64,000 nucleotides of DNA from contig NZ_JAUSXM010000001.1 in NCBI RefSeq assembly GCF_030815985.1, positions 2,046,001 through 2,110,000 of the forward strand, given 5' to 3'. The position numbers and the translations under genes are program-made. The DNA comes from Paenibacillus sp. W2I17 (GTDB taxonomy: Bacteria > Bacillota > Bacilli > Paenibacillales > Paenibacillaceae). Position 1 is the first letter of the stretch; each line of letters opens with the position of its first letter. This document shows positions 9,128 through 16,919 of the stretch, piece by piece. Below the pieces are notes generated by a model. It saw nothing but the letters and a program-made list of their open reading frames with translations, did no database searches and was not told the origin of the DNA.

Positions 9128-9185
9128 CCGTCTTCCTTAATTATACTTGCTTGGAACTGTAAATGCAATCGAAGCTATTAACTAA

Positions 9186-10442
9186 TCAATCCATCGCCAC
9201 AAGTTTTTGCCATAAGCGATATAGAATTGCTTTGGCTGAACGAATGCGAACCGTCTCGCGATTACCATTAATACGCAGCTCATGAATTTCCGTCTCTTTT
9301 CCACGTTCAGCAAGAGCGATGAAGACAAGTCCGGGTGGCTTGCGTTCCGAATATCCCGGTCCAGCTACACCGGTAACAGCCAAGCCAAAATCAGCATCGC
9401 CAATCATGCGGATCTGCTCAGCAAGCACTTTTGCAACCTCAGGACTTACCGCCCCAGGTGCATCTTCACCTTCCAGATAATCATGAGGCACATTCAGCAG
9501 CTTTTCCTTAATTTCATTGGAGTAACAAACAATTCCACCTTTGAGCATTGACGCACTTCCGGGTACAGAGGTCAGACTTTGCATGACAAGCCCTCCTGTA
9601 CAGCTCTCAGCAGCGCTGAGCGTCAGCCCCATGTCAGACATCATGGTTACAATCGTGTACTCTATAGGCACATCCTCGTTCGCGTAGAGATGTTCTGTCA
9701 AACGTTCCCGAATCTGAACCTCCATCGCATCCAGCTTCAGCTTCGCCTCTCCCTCACTCGCAGCCTTTGTGGAGACACGTACCGTAACTTCGCCTTCGCT
9801 CGCGTAAGGAGCAATCGTAGGGTCTGTCTGCACGTCAATCAGATCCAGAAGTCGATCTTCCAGAGCAGATTCACCAATACCTGCGAATTTGAGCATTCGG
9901 GAATAGATCGGCATCTCTTCTGTGAGTACATGCTGGAACAGCCAAGGTTTGACTTCCTGTTCAAACATTGGAATCAGCTCTTTAGGTGGTCCAGGCATCA
10001 CAACATAATATTTGTCATTGTCAGAAATCGCATTTCCTGCCGCAAGGCCCGTTTCATTGGCCAGAGGTGTTCCGCCATCAATAACGATCGCCTGACGTCT
10101 GTTATTCTCTGTCATATCCACATTACGATCTCTGAAAAAGCTCTCAATTTTGTCCATTGCCATTCGATCTGTATGCAGTTTCCGGTTAAGAACAGCTGCG
10201 AGCGCATCCTTGGTCAGATCATCTTGGGTAGGTCCGATGCCACCGGAAAATAAAATAACGTCTGCACGGCCCTGCGCAATGCGAATAGCTTCACTAAGTC
10301 GATTCAGGTTATCCCCAACCACCGTTTGGAAATATACATCGATCCCCATCGCAGCCAATTCACGGGATAGGTATCTGGCATTGGTATTGACGATTTGTCC
10401 AAGCAGTAGCTCTGTGCCAACTGCAATGATTTCTGCCTTCAT
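9186..10442 (-). CDS. cinA: CinA-family protein (competence/damage-inducible, nicotinamide-nucleotide amidase domain)
   Basis: A 418-aa two-domain protein. The N-terminal MoaB/MogA-like (COG1058) domain has GTELLLG and FSGGIGPTQDD. The C-terminal PncC-type domain has SAAESCTGG and TGVAGPG. PncC domains deamidate NMN in pyridine-nucleotide salvage; in competent bacilli and streptococci cinA is co-regulated with recA. AGGAGG lies about 8 nt before the ATG. Here a terminator and a separate recA promoter stand between cinA and recA, so only weak co-transcription is expected. It is probably co-transcribed with pgsA upstream, subject to the hairpin at 10478-10504. Confidence 0.95.
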   Translation of the reverse strand: MKAEIIAVGTELLLGQIVNTNARYLSRELAAMGIDVYFQTVVGDNLNRLSEAIRIAQGRADVILFSGGIGPTQDDLTKDALAAVLNRKLHTDRMAMDKIESFFRDRNVDMTENNRRQAIVIDGGTPLANETGLAAGNAISDNDKYYVVMPGPPKELIPMFEQEVKPWLFQHVLTEEMPIYSRMLKFAGIGESALEDRLLDLIDVQTDPTIAPYASEGEVTVRVSTKAASEGEAKLKLDAMEVQIRERLTEHLYANEDVPIEYTIVTMMSDMGLTLSAAESCTGGLVMQSLTSVPGSASMLKGGIVCYSNEIKEKLLNVPHDYLEGEDAPGAVSPEVAKVLAEQIRMIGDADFGLAVTGVAGPGYSERKPPGLVFIALAERGKETEIHELRINGNRETVRIRSAKAILYRLWQKLVAMD

Positions 10443-10477
10443 TGAGCATCCTCCTGTACACGTGGTGAGTGATCAAA

Positions 10478-10504
10478 GGGCAATAGGATAATTTCCTATT
10501 GCCC
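10478..10504 (-). terminator. Hairpin between pgsA and cinA
   Basis: Perfect 11-bp stem GGGCAATAGGA with a 5-base loop; only TTT follows on the minus strand. A weak terminator or attenuator. Confidence 0.55.
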
Positions 10505-10549
10505 CTGACCCAATGCTTCCTTCATGATTACCCATTTAAGAACAAACCA

Positions 10550-11138
10550 TTATGCTTTTGTTAAATGAAGCAGGTTTTTGTTTTTGATAAAGTAATCGAT
10601 ACCCGACCAGATGGTAATAAGCGCTGCTGCCCATACCGCGATAATATCGACGTGAATACCCGTGTATGAAAACGGGAAATTGTTCAACAGCAACAGCACA
10701 ATCGCCACAATCTGCACTACAGTCTTCAGCTTGCCCCAAGCACTGGCGGCAACAACCGAACCATCCAGCAATGCAATTTGACGCAAGCCGGTAACTGCAA
10801 ATTCACGACTAATAATAACAACTGCAATCCAGGAATCCAGCTTGCCCATCTCCACAAGCGAGACCAAAACTGCAGTAACCAGCAGCTTGTCTGCGAGTGG
10901 ATCGAGCAGTTTCCCCAGATTGGTAACCATGTTATTTTTCCGCGCAAGGTATCCGTCAATTCCATCTGTGCTTGCGGCGATGATAAAAAATAACAGCAGC
11001 AATCAGTTGATTATACGGAAGCGAAAAGCTTCCAAGCTGCAACGGCTCTGGATAAAATGGAAAATCCACGAGCAGGAACACCATCAAAAAAGGGATTAAG
11101 CAAATTCGTGCAAGCGTAATCCGGTTGGGTAAATTCAC
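10550..11138 (-). pseudogene. pgsA: CDP-diacylglycerol--glycerol-3-phosphate 3-phosphatidyltransferase PgsA, frame broken as read
   Basis: Makes phosphatidylglycerophosphate, precursor of phosphatidylglycerol, in the membrane. The GTG at 11138 follows GGGAGGG and starts LPNRITLARICLIP, the usual PgsA N-terminus. After about 50 residues the frame fails at the base run 10985-10990, six T on the minus strand. The rest of the protein, with the CDP-alcohol phosphotransferase motif DG-x2-AR-x8-G-x3-D-x3-D, continues in the +1 frame. Removing one T gives VIFIIAASTDGIDGYLARK and a normal 195-aa protein. pgsA is essential in B. subtilis, so a homopolymer sequencing error is most likely. Ribosomal or transcriptional slippage is possible but unsupported. 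A strong promoter lies about 260 bp upstream. Confidence 0.9.
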
Positions 11139-11401
11139 AAGACGCCCTCCCTCATATCCTCCATTACTCCAAACAATCATCATAATCCCGTTATCATCAT
11201 CCGGAACATGAAATGTACAGTTTCAATGTCAATCCATATTAACATGATCCCACTATGTAGAAACGCAAAAAATAAAGTCAACCGCTCAAAAGCAAAACCG
11301 CTTTAAACGTTCCGGTGACTTCCAGAAGATGTACTGCTTTTCACAAAGTCAGCAAACGATGAGGACTGGACTTGATGCTTGACTGCCAGCAATGCACACT
11401 T
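11139..11401 (-). promoter_or_regulatory. Long 5' leader of pgsA
   Basis: About 255 nt from the predicted transcription start to the GTG, with no supported ORF. Only short repeats (AACCGCT/AAACCGCT) are visible. No riboswitch class was recognised. Confidence 0.3.
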
Positions 11402-11430
11402 AGTATAATATACGCCCAATACCGTGTCAA
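11402..11430 (-). promoter_or_regulatory. Predicted sigma-A promoter of pgsA
   Basis: Minus strand TTGACA (11430-11425), 17-bp spacer, TATACT (11407-11402). The best match to the vegetative consensus in the window. Confidence 0.8.
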
Positions 11431-11458
11431 AAAACACTTTTGCTACAAAAAGGCCATA

Positions 11459-11950
11459 TTACTTGAAATTTGTATATTGCAAATCCAGAGGCAGGTTAGC
11501 ACCATTTAGCAGCTGCATGACAGCTTGCAAATCATTTTTACTCTTACCAGTTACCCGGAGTTGGTCTCCCTGAATCTGACTCTTCACCTTCATCTTGGAA
11601 TCCCGAATCAGGATATTGATTTTCTTGGCGATGTCCTGATCAATCCCCTGTTTAAAATTCAAACGCTGGCGGACTGTACCAGAAGACGCTGGCTCTACCT
11701 TTGCGTAATCAATGTTTTTCAATGGTAGACCACGCTTCGCCATTTTGGATTGCAGCACTTCAATGACAGCCTTGAGTTTGGTCTCATCATCAGATACGAT
11801 CGTTAACGCATCCTTATCCAGCTTCAGGCTGCTCTTGCTGCCCTTGAAGTCATAACGAGCGCCAATTTCTTTCTCGGTTTGTGTAACGGCATTTGTCAGT
11901 TCTTGCAAGTCCATTTTGGACACGATATCAAATGAATTTTCTGAGCTCAA
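11459..11950 (-). CDS. YajQ-family nucleotide-binding protein
   Basis: 163 aa, exactly the usual family length, starting at a TTG (MSSENSFDIVSKMDLQEL) with AAAGGG 8 nt upstream. Upstream in-frame starts would add residues not found in the family. The protein is a tandem of two RNP-like folds. Family members bind GTP/ATP or, in Xanthomonas, cyclic di-GMP; no firm role is known in Bacillales. The KGSKSSLKLD and KVKSQIQGDQLRVTGKS regions are well conserved. It stands alone before the pgsA promoter. Confidence 0.93.
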   Translation of the reverse strand: MSSENSFDIVSKMDLQELTNAVTQTEKEIGARYDFKGSKSSLKLDKDALTIVSDDETKLKAVIEVLQSKMAKRGLPLKNIDYAKVEPASSGTVRQRLNFKQGIDQDIAKKINILIRDSKMKVKSQIQGDQLRVTGKSKNDLQAVMQLLNGANLPLDLQYTNFK

Positions 11951-12039
11951 ACCAGTCACCCTTTCAGTTAATCGTATGTTCTGTAACATTATAGAGGATA
12001 CCTTAAGCAAAAGTCTAATTTCAAGCTGTTTTACACAAA

Positions 12040-12087
12040 GAAAAAAGCATTTTTGGCTTCCACTTCAAGTGGCTGCCAAAAATGCTT
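12040..12087 (-). terminator. Strong intrinsic terminator after the 56-aa membrane protein gene
   Basis: Perfect 13-bp arms 12045-12057 and 12075-12087 (AAGCATTTTTGGC) with a loop of 17 bases. On the minus strand TTTTCTTTG follows. Confidence 0.9.
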
Positions 12088-12105
12088 GCTGGTCCAGCTT
12101 CCAAG

Positions 12106-12276
12106 CTAATAGCGGCTGCGGTTGGGCTGTCTAAACATATCGAGCACACCCAAAAGTACATGTGCAAGTCCAAAACCCAATATTCCGTAACCCCAAGCAC
12201 TTGGAGTCAGGTAATAACCCAGGAGGCTGACAATGATCCCTAAACCTGTTACGATCCAGCTGACTGTCACAGCCAT
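12106..12276 (-). CDS. Small two-helix membrane protein (56 aa), function unknown
   Basis: Two hydrophobic segments (about 3-22 and 28-48) separated by a short loop with YYLTPSAWGYG, ending in a basic FRQPNRSRY tail; probably an inner-membrane hairpin. The ATG at 12276 abuts AGGTGG. A GTG two codons later has better spacing, so the exact start is uncertain. The gene lies between rodZ and yajQ with a strong terminator right behind it, which supports it being real. I do not recognise a characterised family. Confidence 0.65.
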   Translation of the reverse strand: MAVTVSWIVTGLGIIVSLLGYYLTPSAWGYGILGFGLAHVLLGVLDMFRQPNRSRY

Positions 12277-12343
12277 CCACCTCACTTCACCAAAAGTTAA
12301 CTGCAAGTTAAGACACGATTATTGTCTCCTGCAGTTGACCCGG

Positions 12344-13405
12344 TTATTCGCTACCCGTGGTACCTCCTGTACCATCCGTTGATCCATTTTCAACACCTGT
12401 GGAAGAAGAAGTACTACTACTGTCTTCACCAAGCTTCAAACGGATCCGATTGGTCGCCTTGCCATCCGTTACAACTTGCCCGCCAACCTCAATCGTGGTC
12501 GCTGCAGCGTAACCGGACTTAATATACATTCCCGCACTATCCAGCTCAAAGGTATAGCTGTCGCCATCGGCTGTATTGCCATACTCCAACTTCTCTCCAC
12601 TGGAGTTCTCGCCCTTGTAAACTTCCAGCCAGCTATTGCCTGTTGCTTTAATCGTAACCGTTACAGGCTGCCCTGCACTACCGTTAACTTTAAAGTTCGT
12701 AATATTTCCTGATTTCCCATCTTCTGCAACAGTCACATTAGACGGTGAATTTTCAGTTGGTTCTTCCTCAGTTTCATCCGTCTGTCCGTCCGTTTGGCCA
12801 TCAGTTTGGCCATCCGTTTGACCGTCCGTCTGTCCTTCCGTGTCTGTACCGCCACCGTTACCGCCAGCGTCGCCCTCACCAGTACCGTCAGTACCTGAAT
12901 CTTTGGCAGGCGGATTAGATGCCTGTCCGTTGTCGGCAGGTTGATCCGGTTTATCCTCAGGCTGTTGTTGACTGTCTGTAATTTTGACTGAATCAAGCCC
13001 TGGATTATCTGATTCATCACCATTGTTATAAACCACGTATACATACAACAGAACTACGATCAAAACAGGGAATGTCCACATCAGCGCGACAGACATCCAC
13101 CGATTACTACGCTCAACCGGACGGCTGGAACGCTTCTGAATAACCGGTTCCATCGTTGCTTCCGTCTCTTCTGCGGGTACGTCTTTTTTGTGTCCCTCCA
13201 GCAGCTCATCAGGGTTCAGTCCCACCGTCTCCGCATAGGTTTTGATGAAAGCACGCACATAGAAGCTACCCGGCAGCACTTTATAGTCTCCTGCTTCTAT
13301 GGCCTCCAGATACCTCTTGCGAATTTTTGTCATTTCCTGTACATCGTCAAGACTCATCCCTTTTTGCAGCCGGGCCTCCCTTAACTGCTGACCCAGTTCA
13401 GACAT
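12344..13405 (-). CDS. rodZ: RodZ-like cell-shape protein (HTH, TM, DUF4115)
   Basis: A 353-aa protein with a cytoplasmic helix-turn-helix of the HTH_25 type (about 5-67), one transmembrane helix (about 104-126), a disordered acidic/Gly-rich extracytoplasmic linker and a C-terminal beta-rich DUF4115 domain (about 235-335). RodZ links MreB filaments to the elongation machinery. The linker contains five tandem GQTD units (191-210). The ATG follows AGGAGG by 7 nt. The position after ymfK matches ymfM of B. subtilis. The protein ends in a Ser/Thr/Gly-rich tail. Confidence 0.92.
   Translation of the reverse strand: MSELGQQLREARLQKGMSLDDVQEMTKIRKRYLEAIEAGDYKVLPGSFYVRAFIKTYAETVGLNPDELLEGHKKDVPAEETEATMEPVIQKRSSRPVERSNRWMSVALMWTFPVLIVVLLYVYVVYNNGDESDNPGLDSVKITDSQQQPEDKPDQPADNGQASNPPAKDSGTDGTGEGDAGGNGGGTDTEGQTDGQTDGQTDGQTDGQTDETEEEPTENSPSNVTVAEDGKSGNITNFKVNGSAGQPVTVTIKATGNSWLEVYKGENSSGEKLEYGNTADGDSYTFELDSAGMYIKSGYAAATTIEVGGQVVTDGKATNRIRLKLGEDSSSTSSSTGVENGSTDGTGGTTGSE
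12776..12835. repeat. Five 12-bp in-frame repeats in rodZ
   Basis: Each unit codes Gly-Gln-Thr-Asp. The copies differ at third positions (GGACAGACGGAC, GGTCAAACGGAT, GGCCAAACTGAT and so on), so the repeat has been kept at protein level for some time. Confidence 0.9.
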
Positions 13406-13471
13406 GCCATCTCCTCCTTATGTTTATCTCTTGAGTTGTTGCTAATCTATTTCATGATTCCGTACGGTTCC

Positions 13472-14239
13472 TTACAATTCGTCGGTGTAGCTAGCCGTAA
13501 ACGTATCATAAATAATTTCTTCATTCGGATTGTTGCGAAGTTCAATAATAATATCAAAATCATTAAAATCATATTCGGATTCCTGCACAAAAATATCCGG
13601 ATGTTCAATAACTTTGGTGCTAGGCATGGACATAATATCCTGCAACAAATTGTAATGCCGCTCACTGGAACGAATCGTGCTTACAATTCCGTCAATGATG
13701 AAGACATTGTTCGGGTTCAATTCGTCTTCGGACATTTGACTCCTTATCGTCTGACGAAGAAGTGTGGAGGAAACAAACGTCCATCGCTTCATTGCACATA
13801 CGCTGCCCGCAATAATGGACTCCGTTTTGCCAACACGAGGCATTCCGCGCAAACCGATGACCTGATTGCCTTCCCTCTTAAATACTTCACCCAAAAAGTC
13901 CACAAGTAACCCAAGTTCATCTCGTGTAAAACGAAATGTCTTGCGATCATCCGAGTCACGGTCAATGTATCTACCATGACGCACGGCCAGAATATCCACC
14001 AATTTAGGTTGCCGCAAAGCCGATACGGTGATGCTGTTTACTTTGCCAAGCATTTCACCGAGCAAACGGATTTTTTCATCATCATCCGATTCAAGCAGCA
14101 TGCCTCGAGTTTTGCCTTCAACACCGTTAATGGTCAATATATTCACTTCAAGCATCCCCAGCATAGAGGCAATATCGCCTAACAAACCGGGTCTGTTCTT
14201 ATGTATTTTATATTCCATATACCATTGTTTAGATTCCAT
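13472..14239 (-). CDS. ymfK: DUF3388 protein YmfK
   Basis: 255 aa. The N-terminus (about 6-75) looks like an ACT domain (YKIHKNRPGLLGDIASMLGM). A central GLRGMPRVGKTE (129-140) resembles a P-loop, followed by a helical alpha/beta region. The function is unknown; the conserved neighbourhood with ymfJ and rodZ is shared with B. subtilis. The ATG at 14239 has GGGGTG 6 nt upstream; upstream in-frame codons give a Cys-rich stretch unlike the family. Confidence 0.88.
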   Translation of the reverse strand: MESKQWYMEYKIHKNRPGLLGDIASMLGMLEVNILTINGVEGKTRGMLLESDDDEKIRLLGEMLGKVNSITVSALRQPKLVDILAVRHGRYIDRDSDDRKTFRFTRDELGLLVDFLGEVFKREGNQVIGLRGMPRVGKTESIIAGSVCAMKRWTFVSSTLLRQTIRSQMSEDELNPNNVFIIDGIVSTIRSSERHYNLLQDIMSMPSTKVIEHPDIFVQESEYDFNDFDIIIELRNNPNEEIIYDTFTASYTDEL

Positions 14240-14338
14240 TTCAACACCCCGTAATGCATTATTCCACATTATTCGACAGCAACAGAACGTGTCCACTGGA
14301 CAACAATCTGAGACATCTTCTAAAAATGGGTCACGTTA

Positions 14339-14367
14339 ATGATATATAAAATGAAAATGAATTACAA
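14339..14367 (-). promoter_or_regulatory. Possible sigma-A promoter before ymfK-rodZ
   Basis: Minus strand TTGTAA (14367-14362), 17-bp spacer, TATCAT (14344-14339), about 100 bp before ymfK and downstream of the ymfJ terminator. Confidence 0.45.
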
Positions 14368-14399
14368 GAACAGCTCTGTAATCCGTTTGTAATCATTAG

Positions 14400-14422
14400 A
14401 GAAAAGCCCCCTTACGGGAGCT
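14400..14422 (-). terminator. Intrinsic terminator after ymfJ
   Basis: Stem AGCTCCC/GGGGGCT (7 pairs, one G-T) around GTAA, followed by TTTTCTC on the minus strand. Confidence 0.75.
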
Positions 14423-14436
14423 CTTCATCTGTAATC

Positions 14437-14700
14437 TTATGCGTTTTGTTTGGCCAATTTGACCATCAGGCACGCAATCGTACGACGCTCATCTGCATCG
14501 CCGACATCCCATAACTCTTTCAATGCCCGGTTGGAATGGTTCGCCGGATCGACTTTCTCATCAAGGAAGTCGCCGATTTCATACGCAAGTTTGTTGATGG
14601 TTTCTTCACTCATCCCCATCTTCTCTGCTTGCAGTACGCGGTCACCCAGGAACTTCTTCCATGTGTCAAAACTGGAGAGCACTGTTTTTTCTGTTGACAT
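14437..14700 (-). CDS. ymfJ: DUF3243 protein YmfJ
   Basis: 87-aa soluble helical protein (SSFDTWKKFLGDRVLQAEKMG, with NRALKELWDV near the C-terminus) conserved across Bacillales; no known function. AAGGAGG precedes the ATG by 7 nt. A strong downstream hairpin separates it from ymfK. Confidence 0.93.
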   Translation of the reverse strand: MSTEKTVLSSFDTWKKFLGDRVLQAEKMGMSEETINKLAYEIGDFLDEKVDPANHSNRALKELWDVGDADERRTIACLMVKLAKQNA

Positions 14701-14863
14701 GATAAATCCTCCTTAGATGACGCATGAGATTTAAAATCAACAGTTGTAATATGTGCTTTCGAGGCATTTTATATACGAGCATTTTGAAAATAATCCGGAA
14801 GACGGCTGCTTCTCAGCAACCTTCACCTGTTTCGTTCACAGCCAGTCAAGTTTTCTTGCTTTT

Positions 14864-15613
14864 TTACGTTAACCAACCGCCATTTGGACTGATGATCTGC
14901 CCATTGATATAACCCGATTCAGGGAGGGCCAGAAAATAAACCAGTGATGAGATTTCATCAGGTTGAGCAAGTCTTCCTGCCGGAATTTCCTCTTCCAGCA
15001 TCTTCAGTTCACTCTGATCCAGATGGTTCAGCATGGATGTCTGAACGGCGCCAGGAGCAACGGCATTTACGGTTACTCCGGAAGGTGCGAGTTCTTTCGC
15101 AAGCGCTTTGGTGAATGCATTCACCCCACCCTTGGTTGTGGAATACAGCACCTCACAAGAAGCACCAGACAATCCCCAAATCGACGATACATTAATGATT
15201 CGGCCATACCTTTGGGAGATCATGTGAGGCATCATTTCCTGTGTACACATAAACGTGCCTTTGAGGTTAATCGCCATCACTTCATCCCAGATCTCCTCTG
15301 TAACATCAGCCAACATCCCATAGTGCGAGATTCCTGCATTGTTCACAAGAATATCTGGCATGAGATTATGCGACTCGAGCTTCTCACGCATGCGCTCAAT
15401 CTGTTCCCGGCTGCGAAGATCCGCAGACACGGTCATGATTTTTCCACTGCCCTGTTCCATGCACCGTCTGGCGGCTTCATTCGCTGCTTCATGCGATTTC
15501 ATATAGTGTATAACAACATTCATTCCCACTCTGGCGAAACGTTCTGCGATAGCCGCTCCAATGCCACCGCTTGCGCCAGTTACCAGTACAGTCATTTCCC
15601 CGATTGCCTTCAA
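14864..15613 (-). CDS. ymfI: SDR-family oxidoreductase YmfI (FabG-like)
   Basis: Short-chain dehydrogenase of 249 aa with an N-terminal Rossmann motif TGASGGIG, NNAGIS, and the catalytic Ser with YSTTK. The substrate is unknown; FabG-like proteins reduce 3-oxoacyl groups. A TTG start at 15613 is chosen because GAGAGGGG lies about 10 nt upstream; the ATG 21 bases earlier lacks an RBS and sits at the ymfH stop. Start uncertain, since a later ATG (MTVLVTG) is also possible. It forms an operon with ymfF and ymfH, as in B. subtilis. Confidence 0.92.
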   Translation of the reverse strand: MKAIGEMTVLVTGASGGIGAAIAERFARVGMNVVIHYMKSHEAANEAARRCMEQGSGKIMTVSADLRSREQIERMREKLESHNLMPDILVNNAGISHYGMLADVTEEIWDEVMAINLKGTFMCTQEMMPHMISQRYGRIINVSSIWGLSGASCEVLYSTTKGGVNAFTKALAKELAPSGVTVNAVAPGAVQTSMLNHLDQSELKMLEEEIPAGRLAQPDEISSLVYFLALPESGYINGQIISPNGGWLT

Positions 15614-15635
15614 TTGTCCTGTTCCCCTCTCCATA

Positions 15636-16916
15636 TCAAGGACTCACGACTAGCGATACAGCCAGTTGATCCCACCGAATATGCTCTCTCAGTCTGAGAT
15701 TTACATCTTCCAGTGTAATCGATTCATAGAGCGGCAGCATATTGAAAAAATCACCGCCACGGAATTGCTGACGTGTAAATTCATGCGCAATGTTCTCCGG
15801 AGAATTGAGCATACGCAAATATCCGCCTATTTTCTTTTTGCGTGCACGTTCAAAATCCGTGGATTCGAACCCTTTTTCTACAATGGCATCCACTTCTTCA
15901 CGTATACGCGCGAGCAGTTGATCCGGGTCTTTTGTATCACCACCAATGGCTGAAAACGCATATTGCGGCGAACTGTTATACTCATGTCCAAAGCTGTCCG
16001 AGATCAGATCTTCATCGTAGAGCTTCTGAAATAATCGTGTGCTTGAGCCAAACAAAAGGTCCATCATCAGCTGCGTTGTCATATCTCGCCGTAACAATTG
16101 TTCCCCGGTAAGTCCAACGTCCGTCTCCTTGAATCCAAACAGACATTTGGGCAGTGAAACAGCCAGTTTTGCTTCCCGTCTAACTTCTCCTACCTGCTCA
16201 GGCTCCGGTTCGAAGAAGCGTTGAATACTCCCCTGTGGCTTATAATCCTTCTGCTCCTGGTTCGATCGAACCATATCAATGACTTCCTGTGGATCTACAC
16301 CACCCACCACAAACAAGAGCATATTACTCGGATGATAGAAGGTGTTATAACACTCATATAACATCTCTTTGGTAATCGTACGGATGGATTCCACCGTTCC
16401 TGCTATATCGATATGCACCGGATGTTTCTGATACATGGCTTCGATAAGCCCAAAATAAACACGCCAATCCGGATTATCAGCATACATGTCAATTTCCTGT
16501 CCAATAATGCCTTTTTCCTTTTCCACATTTTGATCCGTGAAGTAAGGATTTTGCACAAAGTTGACTAATGTTTGTATATTTTCATTCACATATTCAGTCG
16601 CTGAAAACAAATAAACCGTCTGATCAAAGCTCGTAAATGCGTTAGCTGAAGCACCATGAGACGCAAATGTTGCAAAAATATCACCTGTTGGTTCTTCAAA
16701 CATTTTATGCTCCAGGAAATGAGCAATCCCATCCGGGACCTTCACTGCTTCCTGCCCTTCAACCTGAAAATGATTATCCACCGATCCATACTTGGTTGCA
16801 AACGTAGCATACGTTTTCTGGAATCCCGGTTTAGGCAAAATATAGACATGCAGTCCGTTATCCATTACTTCGTAATATAGTGTCTCCTGCAAATGCTCAT
16901 ACCGAATGCTCTCCAC
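15636..16916 (-). CDS. ymfH: M16-family zinc protease YmfH
   Basis: 426-aa pitrilysin-family peptidase with the inverted zinc motif HFLEH (66-70) and the distal Glu in a VEKEKGIIGQEIDMY stretch, so it should be the catalytic partner. The two-lobed M16 fold is complete. The GTG start has AGGAGG 8 nt upstream, overlapping the end of ymfF; the genes are tightly coupled and probably make a heterodimer with YmfF. Confidence 0.94.
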   Translation of the reverse strand: MESIRYEHLQETLYYEVMDNGLHVYILPKPGFQKTYATFATKYGSVDNHFQVEGQEAVKVPDGIAHFLEHKMFEEPTGDIFATFASHGASANAFTSFDQTVYLFSATEYVNENIQTLVNFVQNPYFTDQNVEKEKGIIGQEIDMYADNPDWRVYFGLIEAMYQKHPVHIDIAGTVESIRTITKEMLYECYNTFYHPSNMLLFVVGGVDPQEVIDMVRSNQEQKDYKPQGSIQRFFEPEPEQVGEVRREAKLAVSLPKCLFGFKETDVGLTGEQLLRRDMTTQLMMDLLFGSSTRLFQKLYDEDLISDSFGHEYNSSPQYAFSAIGGDTKDPDQLLARIREEVDAIVEKGFESTDFERARKKKIGGYLRMLNSPENIAHEFTRQQFRGGDFFNMLPLYESITLEDVNLRLREHIRWDQLAVSLVVSP

Positions 16917-16919
16917 CGA

